This document shows positions 43,864 through 52,743 of a DNA stretch of 64,000 nucleotides, in pieces (within the stretch, counting starts at the first letter, position 1; each line of letters starts with the position of its first letter). Where the stretch lies: contig CAKMJT010000016.1 in the NCBI GenBank assembly GCA_927407015.1, positions 62,001 through 126,000 of the forward strand, given 5' to 3'. A model generated the notes under the pieces. It ran no database searches. It was not told the DNA's origin and was given only the letters and a program-made list of their open reading frames with translations. The translations under genes were made by a program, and so were the position numbers. Origin of the DNA: an uncultured Proteiniphilum sp. GTDB lineage: Bacteria; Bacteroidota; Bacteroidia; Bacteroidales; Dysgonomonadaceae.

Positions 43864-46800
43864 CTATTTTTGCTGATACACCCGCACATAATCGATCTCG
43901 TAATGCAGGGGAAATGCCGTATCGTCGGGTGTACCGCCGTGTTGTCCCCCGATTGCCAGGTTTAATAACAGATAATGAGGTTGTTTAAACGGATTTTTAA
44001 ACTCTCCCAATGAACCATTGATGGTTTTTGACAGAAGTGTTTCGTTCAGCAGCTCACCATCCAGATACAGACGGATGGCCCCTTCATCCCAATCCATGCG
44101 CCAGATATGGAATTTATCCGCCCAGTAGGGATCCTGATTGGTGAAATGGGTAAAGGGTATGGCTGAGCTGTCCCATTTGGCGTTCCATCTTTGTTCTGTT
44201 CCCCACGCTGCATTGGCCAGTATATGGGGTTCACCGTTGATACGGTAGTACTCCATAATATCAATCTCCCCGTTGGAGGGCCATTCCATCTCCTTCCCCA
44301 GCGTCCAGATGGCGGGCCATGACCCTCCGGCAGTGGGTATCTTTGCTCGTATTTCGAAACGTCCGTATTGGAACTCCTTTTTACCCTGGGTTTTGATAGA
44401 TGACGAGGTGTATTCGATTTGTGTTCTTTCCTTTCTCCAGTCGCTGCTTCCCTGCTCATAGAGCGGATTGTCGCGTTGGTCCCTGCGCGCCGTAATAGTC
44501 AACATACCGTTACTGCATGCTGCGTTGTCTTCCTGATACCATTGCAACTCATTGTTGCGTACAAAACCCTCTTCAAATGACCAAACGTTGCTGTCCGGTG
44601 ATCCGTCTGTATTGAATTCATCGCTCCATACCAAATTATACCCGTCATATACCTCAGCTCCTTTCCTGTCAGGCTGCAGTTTGTCAAAAATATCCAGCGA
44701 CCAGTTGTCCATCCATTTAAGCAGAGGATAACCATTTTCAAACAGGACAGGGAGCCATATGTACCGGCTGTCACCCAAATTGTCGGGTCTCCATCGGTCG
44801 GCCATAAAGATAAACGAATCTTTTTTTCCTGCTACCGGAAGAATATATGTTCCCTGTGACGCAAAGGTGCGATGGGCCCCTCTTCCTCTTGCCGGGTTGG
44901 GTATAATTGTCCATTCGCCCATGATGTTGTCTGCCACCAGTAGTCGTGCTGCGTTAGGTTCCCATCCTGTGCATCCCGATGTGATCATGAAATAGCGGCC
45001 ATCTTTTTTGAATATTGCAGGTGCTTCGTTGTGTCCGCCCGGCGCAACGCGAATGTAACGGCCTGTATGGTTTAAATAATCATCCGTCAATTCGGCAATA
45101 TGCAATGTCAGATTCTCTTCGGAAGCATAAATGTGGTACGCTTTTTTGTCGTCATCTACAAAAAGAGTCATATCGCGCGACATCTGCCCTCCCCGGAAAT
45201 CGTGACGGACAAACATACCTTTCTCAATTTCCTTTCTCCACTCCGGAGTCCACCATTCCGGGAAATCACTTAATTTGACAGACAATTGCTGTTCTTCCTT
45301 TGTCATGTTCACGGGCCAGTGTCCTGCATTTACTCTGGAAGATTTAATATAGGTAAAAGGACCTGCGGGAGAATCACTGATTGCCACACCAAACTGTGCA
45401 GCAGCATATCCCTGCCCTTTCAGCTCAAGGTGGAAGTACATGACGAATTTATCGGTCAATTCATTGTATATTACTTTGGGTCGCTCTATGATACAGCCCT
45501 TTACGATAGGGCTATTTTTGTCTTCTGATAATGGCAGCACAACACCTTCGTTTTTCCAGTTGTAGAGATCCCGGGATGTGTAGCACATCACGCCTTCTTC
45601 CGTGATATACCCTTTACTAGGCCGATGTTCACCGTACCAGTACCAGGTACCGTCATGGTAGAGGATACCACCTCCATGGGCATTGATATGTTTTCCCTGG
45701 TCGTCTCTCCGTACTGCACCGGGTGTAAAGGAGGTTTTTGATTGGACATATTTTACCCGCTCCGATGCCGCGAGTAAAAAAGCTCCAACGCCAAAGTCTT
45801 CGGTAGTCTGCGGGCCTACATTTTTATGCTGATTGGCTCTCTCGCCGATAGGTTGCACATACCCAACTTTTCCATCGTCCTGCAGAGCGATTGTGGTAAG
45901 ATATTTCCATCCGCTTTCTACAACAGGTGAGAACTCTTTTTCTTCGAGAAGGCCGTTATTGATTCCCCATAAGAAGCCGTAAACAAAGAATGCGGTACCA
46001 CTGGTCTCGTATCCCGGAGCATGTTGAACATCCAGTATGCTTCTGGACCAGTATCCTTCTTCCTGCTGCGATGCTTTTAAAGTTACGGCCATCGATTGAA
46101 ACATTTTCACATATTCATTGCGGTGCGGATTGTTCTCCGGCAGGTCCTGCAATACTTTGGCTAATCCGGCAAAGACCCATCCGTTTCCGCGTGCCCAGAA
46201 ATCCTTCTTTCCGTTCGCCGTTTGATGTTTCGGATAAATATATTTAGCATCCCTGTAAAACAGACCTGCCTCATCATCGTACATCAGCTCTTTCGCATAC
46301 CTGAAATAGTCATATAATTTGCTTAGATAGAGCTCATTTCCTGTGATTTTGTATAACTTAGTCATCACCGGCATCACCATATAAAGACCGTCGGCCCACC
46401 ACCAGTAGTCGTTCCGGGGTGTGCTCATCTGATACTCCATCACCTCTATTGCGCGGGCAATCTTGAGATCATCCGGATTTACATTGTACAGATCTGCATA
46501 TACCTGAAAACAGGTTTGCCAGTCGCCAAAAAGCACATACTCATCCGATTCTCCGTAAGAATATTTCCACTGACTGCGATCGTTGGATTTCGCCCCTTTC
46601 CACTCGTTATGCCTTGCCCACGCTTCAGAAAAATCAAGATATCGTTTATCCCTGGTTACCTCATACGCGGCCATATTTCCGGTATGATAGGCCGCATGAT
46701 GCCAGAAGGCATTGCCATGTTCAGGATGAGTGGATTGCCAGTAATCATTTGCTTTTTTGATTGTGGCGATGATTGTAGTCTGTTCAACAGGTACTGCGGA

Positions 46801-46917
46801 ATTGTTAGCGTTTCTTTTCTCCCATACAGTTACTGAATTGCACGTATATATTGATACAAAGACTGTACACAAAAGAGATAATATAATTTTATTACGCATA
46901 CAAACAGTGTTATTCAC
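43864..46917 (-). CDS. Three-enzyme fusion: GH105 unsaturated uronidase, GH43_24-type galactosidase, GH16 endo-galactanase/glucanase
   Basis: A 1017-residue exported protein (numbering from 46917; an ATG at 46899 is equally possible and begins a better signal peptide). Residues about 50-390 are GH105: Trp-Trp-Trp-Ala-Asp-Gly with catalytic Asp176, and Ala-Arg-Gly-Asn-Gly-Trp. Residues about 397-750 are a GH43 domain starting His-Gly-Gly-Gly-Ile-Leu-Tyr-His-Asp-Gly, with Glu478 (Ile-Glu-Arg-Pro-Lys), Glu631 (Asn-Glu-Ala-Pro), Ser-Gly-Cys-Thr-Gly-Trp, Gln688 and no usual base Asp, as in subfamily GH43_24 exo-beta-1,3-galactanases. Residues 758-1017 are GH16 with Glu-Ile-Asp-Ile-Met-Glu (nucleophile Glu884, acid/base Glu889). 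Together these would cut the galactan backbone and remove 4,5-unsaturated uronic acid from type II arabinogalactan. The gene follows a strong terminator after susD and begins a separate enzyme operon. Confidence 0.88.
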   Translation of the reverse strand: MNNTVCMRNKIILSLLCTVFVSIYTCNSVTVWEKRNANNSAVPVEQTTIIATIKKANDYWQSTHPEHGNAFWHHAAYHTGNMAAYEVTRDKRYLDFSEAWARHNEWKGAKSNDRSQWKYSYGESDEYVLFGDWQTCFQVYADLYNVNPDDLKIARAIEVMEYQMSTPRNDYWWWADGLYMVMPVMTKLYKITGNELYLSKLYDYFRYAKELMYDDEAGLFYRDAKYIYPKHQTANGKKDFWARGNGWVFAGLAKVLQDLPENNPHRNEYVKMFQSMAVTLKASQQEEGYWSRSILDVQHAPGYETSGTAFFVYGFLWGINNGLLEEKEFSPVVESGWKYLTTIALQDDGKVGYVQPIGERANQHKNVGPQTTEDFGVGAFLLAASERVKYVQSKTSFTPGAVRRDDQGKHINAHGGGILYHDGTWYWYGEHRPSKGYITEEGVMCYTSRDLYNWKNEGVVLPLSEDKNSPIVKGCIIERPKVIYNELTDKFVMYFHLELKGQGYAAAQFGVAISDSPAGPFTYIKSSRVNAGHWPVNMTKEEQQLSVKLSDFPEWWTPEWRKEIEKGMFVRHDFRGGQMSRDMTLFVDDDKKAYHIYASEENLTLHIAELTDDYLNHTGRYIRVAPGGHNEAPAIFKKDGRYFMITSGCTGWEPNAARLLVADNIMGEWTIIPNPARGRGAHRTFASQGTYILPVAGKKDSFIFMADRWRPDNLGDSRYIWLPVLFENGYPLLKWMDNWSLDIFDKLQPDRKGAEVYDGYNLVWSDEFNTDGSPDSNVWSFEEGFVRNNELQWYQEDNAACSNGMLTITARRDQRDNPLYEQGSSDWRKERTQIEYTSSSIKTQGKKEFQYGRFEIRAKIPTAGGSWPAIWTLGKEMEWPSNGEIDIMEYYRINGEPHILANAAWGTEQRWNAKWDSSAIPFTHFTNQDPYWADKFHIWRMDWDEGAIRLYLDGELLNETLLSKTINGSLGEFKNPFKQPHYLLLNLAIGGQHGGTPDDTAFPLHYEIDYVRVYQQK

Positions 46918-46974
46918 TAGCTCATTCTAAAGTAAATTGATGGAGGAACTCTTCAGTTTCAATTTTTAAAACAA

Positions 46975-47008
46975 AAGAGAGTTCAGAAAAGCTTTTCTGA
47001 ACTCTCTT
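46975..47008 (-). terminator. Rho-independent terminator after susD (module B)
   Basis: A near-continuous perfect inverted repeat, arms 46975-46991 and 46992-47008 (17 bp, minimal loop around AAGCTT), begins about 45 nt after the susD stop. In the minus transcript it is followed by TTGTTTT. It separates the susC-susD transcript from the three-enzyme gene, so the latter needs its own promoter or read-through. Confidence 0.78.
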
Positions 47009-47053
47009 CCGTGAATTCAAATTCGAATTTGCTAAGTGGATTGATTTACATCA

Positions 47054-49078
47054 TTAATACCCGATAGGTCCTTGCCCACTTTCTGTTGGCCATCCCGGAT
47101 TCTGATAGATCGGGGATGTGGATGGTGTCTGACCATCTTCTGCGGTATCCAGAAAATGTTCTAATGCAATAGGATCCAGATAATGTGCTTCAGTAAAGAA
47201 TAATCCATCGTAGAAGTTATTGTTGGTGACAACCACCTGGAATGGCCTCATATACAGACTGAGATTGGGGGAAGACATCGTGTTCTTGGTGGGGTTGGAT
47301 TGATCAGCGAGTAACACTCCTTCTCCATATCGATCCTTCATAGGACCCCATACCTTACATCCTTCAATCTGAAAACCGTTCAGCTGATCCATTGCCCTCC
47401 AGCGAATCAGGTCGGCATAGCGGAATCCTTCATTCATCAGTTCTGAACGACGTTCACGACGGATATTATAGAGTGTGGGATCAATGAGCACACCTTTTGA
47501 ATAAGCACCCCAATCGTTCTTACCTTCGATACTCATATCAGTTGCAGCGATGGTTTTGTTGTAATCGGGATCCACCCCGGCACGTGTGCGGATGGTTCTC
47601 CAGTATTTGTCAGCTTTGCTGTCGATGGTTCCGCTTTTCATATAAGATGCTTCCATATATATCAGATAGGCTTCCACCGCACGAAAGATGACAGCGGCAG
47701 TTACATCCTTTTCCAATACCTGGTTATTATAATCGTGAGAAAAAGCTTTTCCCAACATATAACCGGTTGATGTAGACCATTTCACGTCGGTACTGTAAAT
47801 CACGGGGGCATTGGGAAAATATTCCAAAGTATTGGTATTTATGAAAGCTTTCACTTCATTGGGAGCTTTCATAAAGAGCTTCCAGCGCCAGTCGCGATCA
47901 ATCTTGGTATCTTCAATGAAATCATCCCCTGCATAAGCGCTACCCGGTGCGTAGACAGGAAGACCGTTTGCCATCAGTTGGTTCTGTTCCATCTGGTGGG
48001 TGAAGCCGCTTTGTGCACCATGATAGTTTCTGTGATTGTAGGAGTGGGTGCTCAATCCATCCACATAACCACGATACATCAGCACCTCGGCGTACTTGGA
48101 CGGATCAACCGTCGCAAACATATCGTAGTATGGATTGATGGGTTGTGCTGTTGATTCACGAATGATCTTGTTATTCTCCACCAGAGGGATTACAGAAGCG
48201 ACCTGGTCGGCAGCAGCCATTGACTGGGTTAGGAAGAAATCAATCTCGCTCTCAAGACTACCGCCGGGGAACTGATAGGAAGCATCGCCCGGCCATCCGT
48301 TACCTTTGGGTACCAGAGCCGTGCCTGCATGGTATTTCAACCAGGATGCTTCAAAGAGAGCCACACGTGCCTTCAGCAAAAGCGCTACATTCTTAGTTAT
48401 TCTTTGCTTGGTAACATTGTTGTTTAACAGGCCAATGGCTTTGTCCAGATCGCTCAGGATGAAACGTGCGACCTCATTGCGTGGCTGACGAACCGAAGCG
48501 GCAACCAGATCTTCCTTGATATCAGGCAATGTTTGGGTGATAATAGGGAAATCGCCCAGCTTGCGCAAACGGAAGAAATACTCATGTGCACGCAGGAAAT
48601 AGCCTTCACCCACGTAATGGGATACCATGGTAGGATTACCTTTCAGTTCTCCTGCCTCGAGTCTGGGTGCCACGGTTTGCAGGTAGTAGTTCAACGCATA
48701 GATGTTACTGAAATTCCAGAATCCTCCGGTCGTACCTGTGCGCCATAATCCCGGTTTAAATCGATCGTTCGTGGATCGGGTGATTGCATTGTCTGTAGCA
48801 TCGTCATCACGATAGAATGACTCACTTCCTCCTCCCAGATGGCTGGGTATCATGCCACCGGCAGTGGCACTGTTCTGGTTCCAGCTGCCATACTCTGCAT
48901 AATATCTTAACGTATACGCAGCCATCTGATCTTCCGATAAAAGATAGTTCTCAGGTGAGATCGATGATGGGGGAGCGATTTCAAGGAAATCGTTACACCC
49001 TGTCACCGACACGATAAAAATGCAAATAAGAAATGCTTTGATTGAATGGGTATATTTTATTTTTTTCATTGTATTCAC
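47054..49078 (-). CDS. SusD-like outer-membrane lipoprotein (module B)
   Basis: A 674-residue SusD/RagB-family lipoprotein, longer than the other two. Lipobox Ser-Val-Thr-Gly-Cys28 follows the signal peptide; an ATG three codons downstream is also possible. Family motifs include Gly-Tyr-Phe-Leu-Arg-Ala-His-Glu-Tyr-Phe-Phe-Arg-Leu in the helical region and Glu-Arg-Arg-Ser-Glu-Leu-Met-Asn-Glu-Gly-Phe-Arg-Tyr-Ala-Asp-Leu-Ile-Arg-Trp near the C-terminus. It lies 3 bp after its susC partner. With HTCS3 divergent from susC, it forms module B, proposed to import arabinogalactan fragments. Confidence 0.95.
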   Translation of the reverse strand: MNTMKKIKYTHSIKAFLICIFIVSVTGCNDFLEIAPPSSISPENYLLSEDQMAAYTLRYYAEYGSWNQNSATAGGMIPSHLGGGSESFYRDDDATDNAITRSTNDRFKPGLWRTGTTGGFWNFSNIYALNYYLQTVAPRLEAGELKGNPTMVSHYVGEGYFLRAHEYFFRLRKLGDFPIITQTLPDIKEDLVAASVRQPRNEVARFILSDLDKAIGLLNNNVTKQRITKNVALLLKARVALFEASWLKYHAGTALVPKGNGWPGDASYQFPGGSLESEIDFFLTQSMAAADQVASVIPLVENNKIIRESTAQPINPYYDMFATVDPSKYAEVLMYRGYVDGLSTHSYNHRNYHGAQSGFTHQMEQNQLMANGLPVYAPGSAYAGDDFIEDTKIDRDWRWKLFMKAPNEVKAFINTNTLEYFPNAPVIYSTDVKWSTSTGYMLGKAFSHDYNNQVLEKDVTAAVIFRAVEAYLIYMEASYMKSGTIDSKADKYWRTIRTRAGVDPDYNKTIAATDMSIEGKNDWGAYSKGVLIDPTLYNIRRERRSELMNEGFRYADLIRWRAMDQLNGFQIEGCKVWGPMKDRYGEGVLLADQSNPTKNTMSSPNLSLYMRPFQVVVTNNNFYDGLFFTEAHYLDPIALEHFLDTAEDGQTPSTSPIYQNPGWPTESGQGPIGY

Positions 49079-49081
49079 TTT

Positions 49082-52000
49082 TTAGAAACCAACACTAACA
49101 CCAAACGATAAGGTTTTCGATAACGGATAAACCGTGCCACCCTGTCTACCGACACCTGCTGTTTCAGGATCCATCACCGTGGCCATTCTCGTTAAAGTTA
49201 AAAGGTTCTCACCTGAAACGAAAAGACGTACATTCTGTAATTTAATCCTGTTCACCATATTCTGCGGGATTGTATAACCTATCATCATGTTCTTCAGTCG
49301 CATATATGATGCATCCTGCAAATATTTGCTCTGAATATTCTGATTCTTGCCACTAAATAATGGACGGGGATAGTAGGAGTCAAGGTTTTGGCCGAAAGGA
49401 TGATTTTCATCTGCCCTGAAATAATCGAGATGATCCTTCAAGGCTGTTGACCACCATTGTCCGCCGCCATTGGCACCCCAGAATACCATTCCGGTAGGAT
49501 AAAAATCACGCTTCAATACTCCCTGCCAGAACATTGAGAAATCAAATCCTTTCCAGGACATATCAAGATGAATTCCGGTAAGATAGCGGGCATGATTATT
49601 GCCCAACAGTTTTTTATCCCCCATATTATCGAGTGAGTTGTTACCCTCGTTGATTTTTCCGTCATCATTGAGATCGGCATACATGATGTCACCTGCAGTC
49701 CAGTTAGAACCCAATGCGCTCTGACCACCCTCTGGCAGTGAAGCAAGGTGATCCTGCATCTCCTGGTCTGTTTTGGCAATGCCAATTGTCTCATAACCAT
49801 AGATGTTCCCGATAAGCTCACCTGCAATATAGGAACCCAGGTTTTTAGTAGGGTTGGCATACCGGTCGATACGGGTTCTTGAGTCAGCCAGATTGAATTT
49901 CACACCATATTTGAAATTACTTATCTGATCTCTCCATCCCAGTTCCAGCTCCCATCCGAATGTAGTCAAGTCGGTATTGTTGGTTGCAGGAACACCCGTT
50001 CCGAGAATTAAAGGAAGCTTTACAGCCTGTCCTACCATATCACGGGTTTCTCTTACGAAATAGTCAAAAGATCCGGTCAATCGGGAGTTCATTGCGGCAA
50101 AATCAACACCCAGATTGGTGTTAAACACCTTTTCCCATGTAAGTGTCGATGATACCAACCCGGGAACGGTAGCTGTGTTCATTCTGGCGCCGTTAATCAG
50201 CCAACGGCTATTGCTGGATCCTGTTGACATTGTCATATAGGTTGGATACCAGTTAGAAGTATTCTGGTTTGCCAGCGCACCATAGGATGCTCTAACCTTG
50301 AGCATCTGAATCTGATCAGTCAGACTGCTGAAGAAATCTTCGTGAGCTATATTCCAGCCCACAGACAAAGAGGGGGTATATACCCATCGTTGATCGGCAC
50401 GATAACGGGATGATCCGTCGTAACGAAGGTTGGCCTCCAACAGATACCTGCCCATATAATCATAATTTAAACGGCCGAAGAAACCGGCTGTTGCCCAGTT
50501 CTGATAGTTTCCTCCTATCTCAGGAGCTGAATTGGTTGTAAGATCGAGAATCGGTTGATCGGGATTGATCAGATCTTTCCTCTGTGCCTGCAATTGTCTC
50601 TGTTTTAGCTGTTCTGCCTGGAATCCTCCAAGAATAGTAAAATTATGGTCATTCAGACTGAATTGATAGTTGGAGTAAATATTCGGATTCAGGAAGGTTG
50701 ATCTGTAGGAGTACTCATGCACCTGATTCTGTGTGCTACCGGTAGTAGGAGGCACATAGGTATTCTCGGGATTGTCGGCGAAGTGAGAATAGGTAATCTG
50801 CTGATCCCAGTGAGTCCAATCATTGTCGGTCCTGTAGTTCATCTCACCAATAATATTCCAGTCTTTCAGCGGTGTAAAGGTCAGTTTGAACTGCTGATAC
50901 ATCACATCATTCTGTTCCTTGTGACGGCCACCGTTTTCCATTGCCTCAATGTAATTATTGTCTGACATGTTGAACCCATTGGGATCGTTGATAGAACGGG
51001 TGGGGCGTGCACGACGAAGTATATTGTCATAAAAACCGTCATTCCATGAAGATGGTCTTCCGAACTCAGTACGTGCATAACGGTTTGAGTAATCTGCTTT
51101 CAGGTATTCTGTCAGTTGAGCCGATATCTTTGCTGTGATATTGTAACGGTTAAACTCATCGGTACCGTATCGCATAAACCCTTCCTGATCGAGCATGTTG
51201 CCTGATACATAGTAGGTCCATTTTTCATCACCGCCGCTTATGCTTACATTGTGTTCCTGCGATGGAGACCAGTCCTTGTAGTACTCTTTCATCCAGTCGT
51301 GATTTCCGTTAGACCAGTCGTAGTTCCATTTGGCCCCATTCCTTCCGGTTCCATCCTTACTCCACATCACATCATTGGGATCGAGTTTACCATCGTAATA
51401 ATCCTTTACCTTCTGCATGTAGGAGATATCGGGATACCAGTGGTTGTTGGAACCATTGAAGTTGGCATCATCAAAGTAATTCACAAATTCCCATGAATTC
51501 ATCATCTCGGGCATATGCACAGGTGTGTTGAAACGGAAACTGTTATTATAGTTAATCACAGGACGTCCCTTTTTTCCCGATTTGGTGGTAATAAGGATCA
51601 CGCCAAACGGAGCTCTTGAACCATAAATAGAGGAAGCTGCCGCATCTTTCAATACCGATACAGATTCAATATCCTGTGGGTTAATATTGTTAATATCACC
51701 TTCCATCCCATCAATGAGTATAAGGGGACTGCCACTCGTATAGTTGTTTGCACTTACGGTACCTGTACCTCGTACATTGATTGATTTGGTTGCATTCAGT
51801 TCCCCTCCGTTCCCTCTGTTGGTTATATTCAAACCCGGAACCACACCCTGCAAGGCTGAGACAGCATTTTGCACAGGTCTTGCCTCGAAGTCCTCTGCGG
51901 TGGCAACACCAACGGCACCGGTAAGATTGACTTTCTTTTGCACACCAAATCCTACTACCACCACTTCGTCCAGCAGTTCTGTGTCTTCCTGCAGGACTAC

Positions 52001-52303
52001 ATTCAGCACAGTTCTTCCGTTTAATTCAATTGTTTGTGAATTCATCCCCACATATGAAATGACTAACGTTGCTCCTGCTGGTACACCGGACAACACATAA
52101 TTACCATCCATGTCTGTAACGGTTCCGATGGTTGTTCCATGTACCTGGACTGTCGCACCAATTAGTGGCTCGTTTCCCTGATCTGTCACTGATCCTCTTA
52201 CAGATATGTTTTGTGCAAGTACAGTTAGGGAAAACGTCCACAACAGCATAAACATGATCCCCTTTGATAGATTTAAAATTTTCTCTCTCATTTCACTTTT
52301 CAT
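49082..52303 (-). CDS. SusC-like TonB-dependent transporter (module B)
   Basis: The ATG at 52303 (or 52291) gives about 1073 residues; the longer frame to 52357 adds an AT-rich non-signal stretch. Features: signal peptide ending Leu-Ala-Gln, carboxypeptidase-regulatory-like domain with Gly-Asn-Glu-Pro-Leu-Ile-Gly-Ala-Thr-Val, TonB-box region Leu-Asp-Glu-Val-Val-Val-Val-Gly-Phe-Gly, plug with Leu-Ile-Asp-Gly-Met-Glu-Gly and Leu-Lys-Asp-Ala-Ala-Ala-Ser-Ser-Ile-Tyr-Gly-Ser-Arg-Ala, and a 22-strand-type barrel ending Gly-Val-Ser-Val-Gly-Phe. It heads a two-gene susCD operon closed by a strong terminator and transcribed divergently from HTCS3. Confidence 0.95.
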   Translation of the reverse strand: MKSEMREKILNLSKGIMFMLLWTFSLTVLAQNISVRGSVTDQGNEPLIGATVQVHGTTIGTVTDMDGNYVLSGVPAGATLVISYVGMNSQTIELNGRTVLNVVLQEDTELLDEVVVVGFGVQKKVNLTGAVGVATAEDFEARPVQNAVSALQGVVPGLNITNRGNGGELNATKSINVRGTGTVSANNYTSGSPLILIDGMEGDINNINPQDIESVSVLKDAAASSIYGSRAPFGVILITTKSGKKGRPVINYNNSFRFNTPVHMPEMMNSWEFVNYFDDANFNGSNNHWYPDISYMQKVKDYYDGKLDPNDVMWSKDGTGRNGAKWNYDWSNGNHDWMKEYYKDWSPSQEHNVSISGGDEKWTYYVSGNMLDQEGFMRYGTDEFNRYNITAKISAQLTEYLKADYSNRYARTEFGRPSSWNDGFYDNILRRARPTRSINDPNGFNMSDNNYIEAMENGGRHKEQNDVMYQQFKLTFTPLKDWNIIGEMNYRTDNDWTHWDQQITYSHFADNPENTYVPPTTGSTQNQVHEYSYRSTFLNPNIYSNYQFSLNDHNFTILGGFQAEQLKQRQLQAQRKDLINPDQPILDLTTNSAPEIGGNYQNWATAGFFGRLNYDYMGRYLLEANLRYDGSSRYRADQRWVYTPSLSVGWNIAHEDFFSSLTDQIQMLKVRASYGALANQNTSNWYPTYMTMSTGSSNSRWLINGARMNTATVPGLVSSTLTWEKVFNTNLGVDFAAMNSRLTGSFDYFVRETRDMVGQAVKLPLILGTGVPATNNTDLTTFGWELELGWRDQISNFKYGVKFNLADSRTRIDRYANPTKNLGSYIAGELIGNIYGYETIGIAKTDQEMQDHLASLPEGGQSALGSNWTAGDIMYADLNDDGKINEGNNSLDNMGDKKLLGNNHARYLTGIHLDMSWKGFDFSMFWQGVLKRDFYPTGMVFWGANGGGQWWSTALKDHLDYFRADENHPFGQNLDSYYPRPLFSGKNQNIQSKYLQDASYMRLKNMMIGYTIPQNMVNRIKLQNVRLFVSGENLLTLTRMATVMDPETAGVGRQGGTVYPLSKTLSFGVSVGF

Positions 52304-52743
52304 TAGTTTAAATTTATAGAAATTTATTATATTATTTATTTGTTTTGTCACGGTCATGATTCGTGCGGACTTACAGCAACAGCATATTTTTCACCTGATT
52401 GAATCATACAAAGCGATTCCATTCTTACCGGTTTAACAAGGAGAACAGGATCATAAGGTGCTTTTAGTCATGTTTTCATGATTTCACTTAGTACTTTTCC
52501 ACGAATGGGAGAGTAGACGCTGCGTACTGTTCCGGTAGATCGATGAGCACATTGAAACGTTAACAAAAGTAAGAATGAGCGATGAGATTCAACTCTAATT
52601 ATCACTAAAAAAGGGAGAAAATCAAAAAAGCGTTCTCTTTTTAACACGACGAACGATGTCGAGAAATTAATCAAAGGCATTATTGGTTGTTTTGTTTTTA
52701 ATTAGCATGGACATTGCTTATTTTTGTCATAAATAATATTTGA
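52304..52743. promoter_or_regulatory. Divergent promoter region between susC (module B) and HTCS3
   Basis: A 440 bp AT-rich region. On the minus strand TACTTTTG at 52571-52564 is an exact -7 match, giving susC a leader of about 250 nt. On the plus strand TATTTTTG at 52719-52726 is an exact -7 match for HTCS3, with TTTG at 52691-52694 upstream at a 24-base gap. Layout and leader lengths resemble the other divergent region at 34758-35138. Confidence 0.45.
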
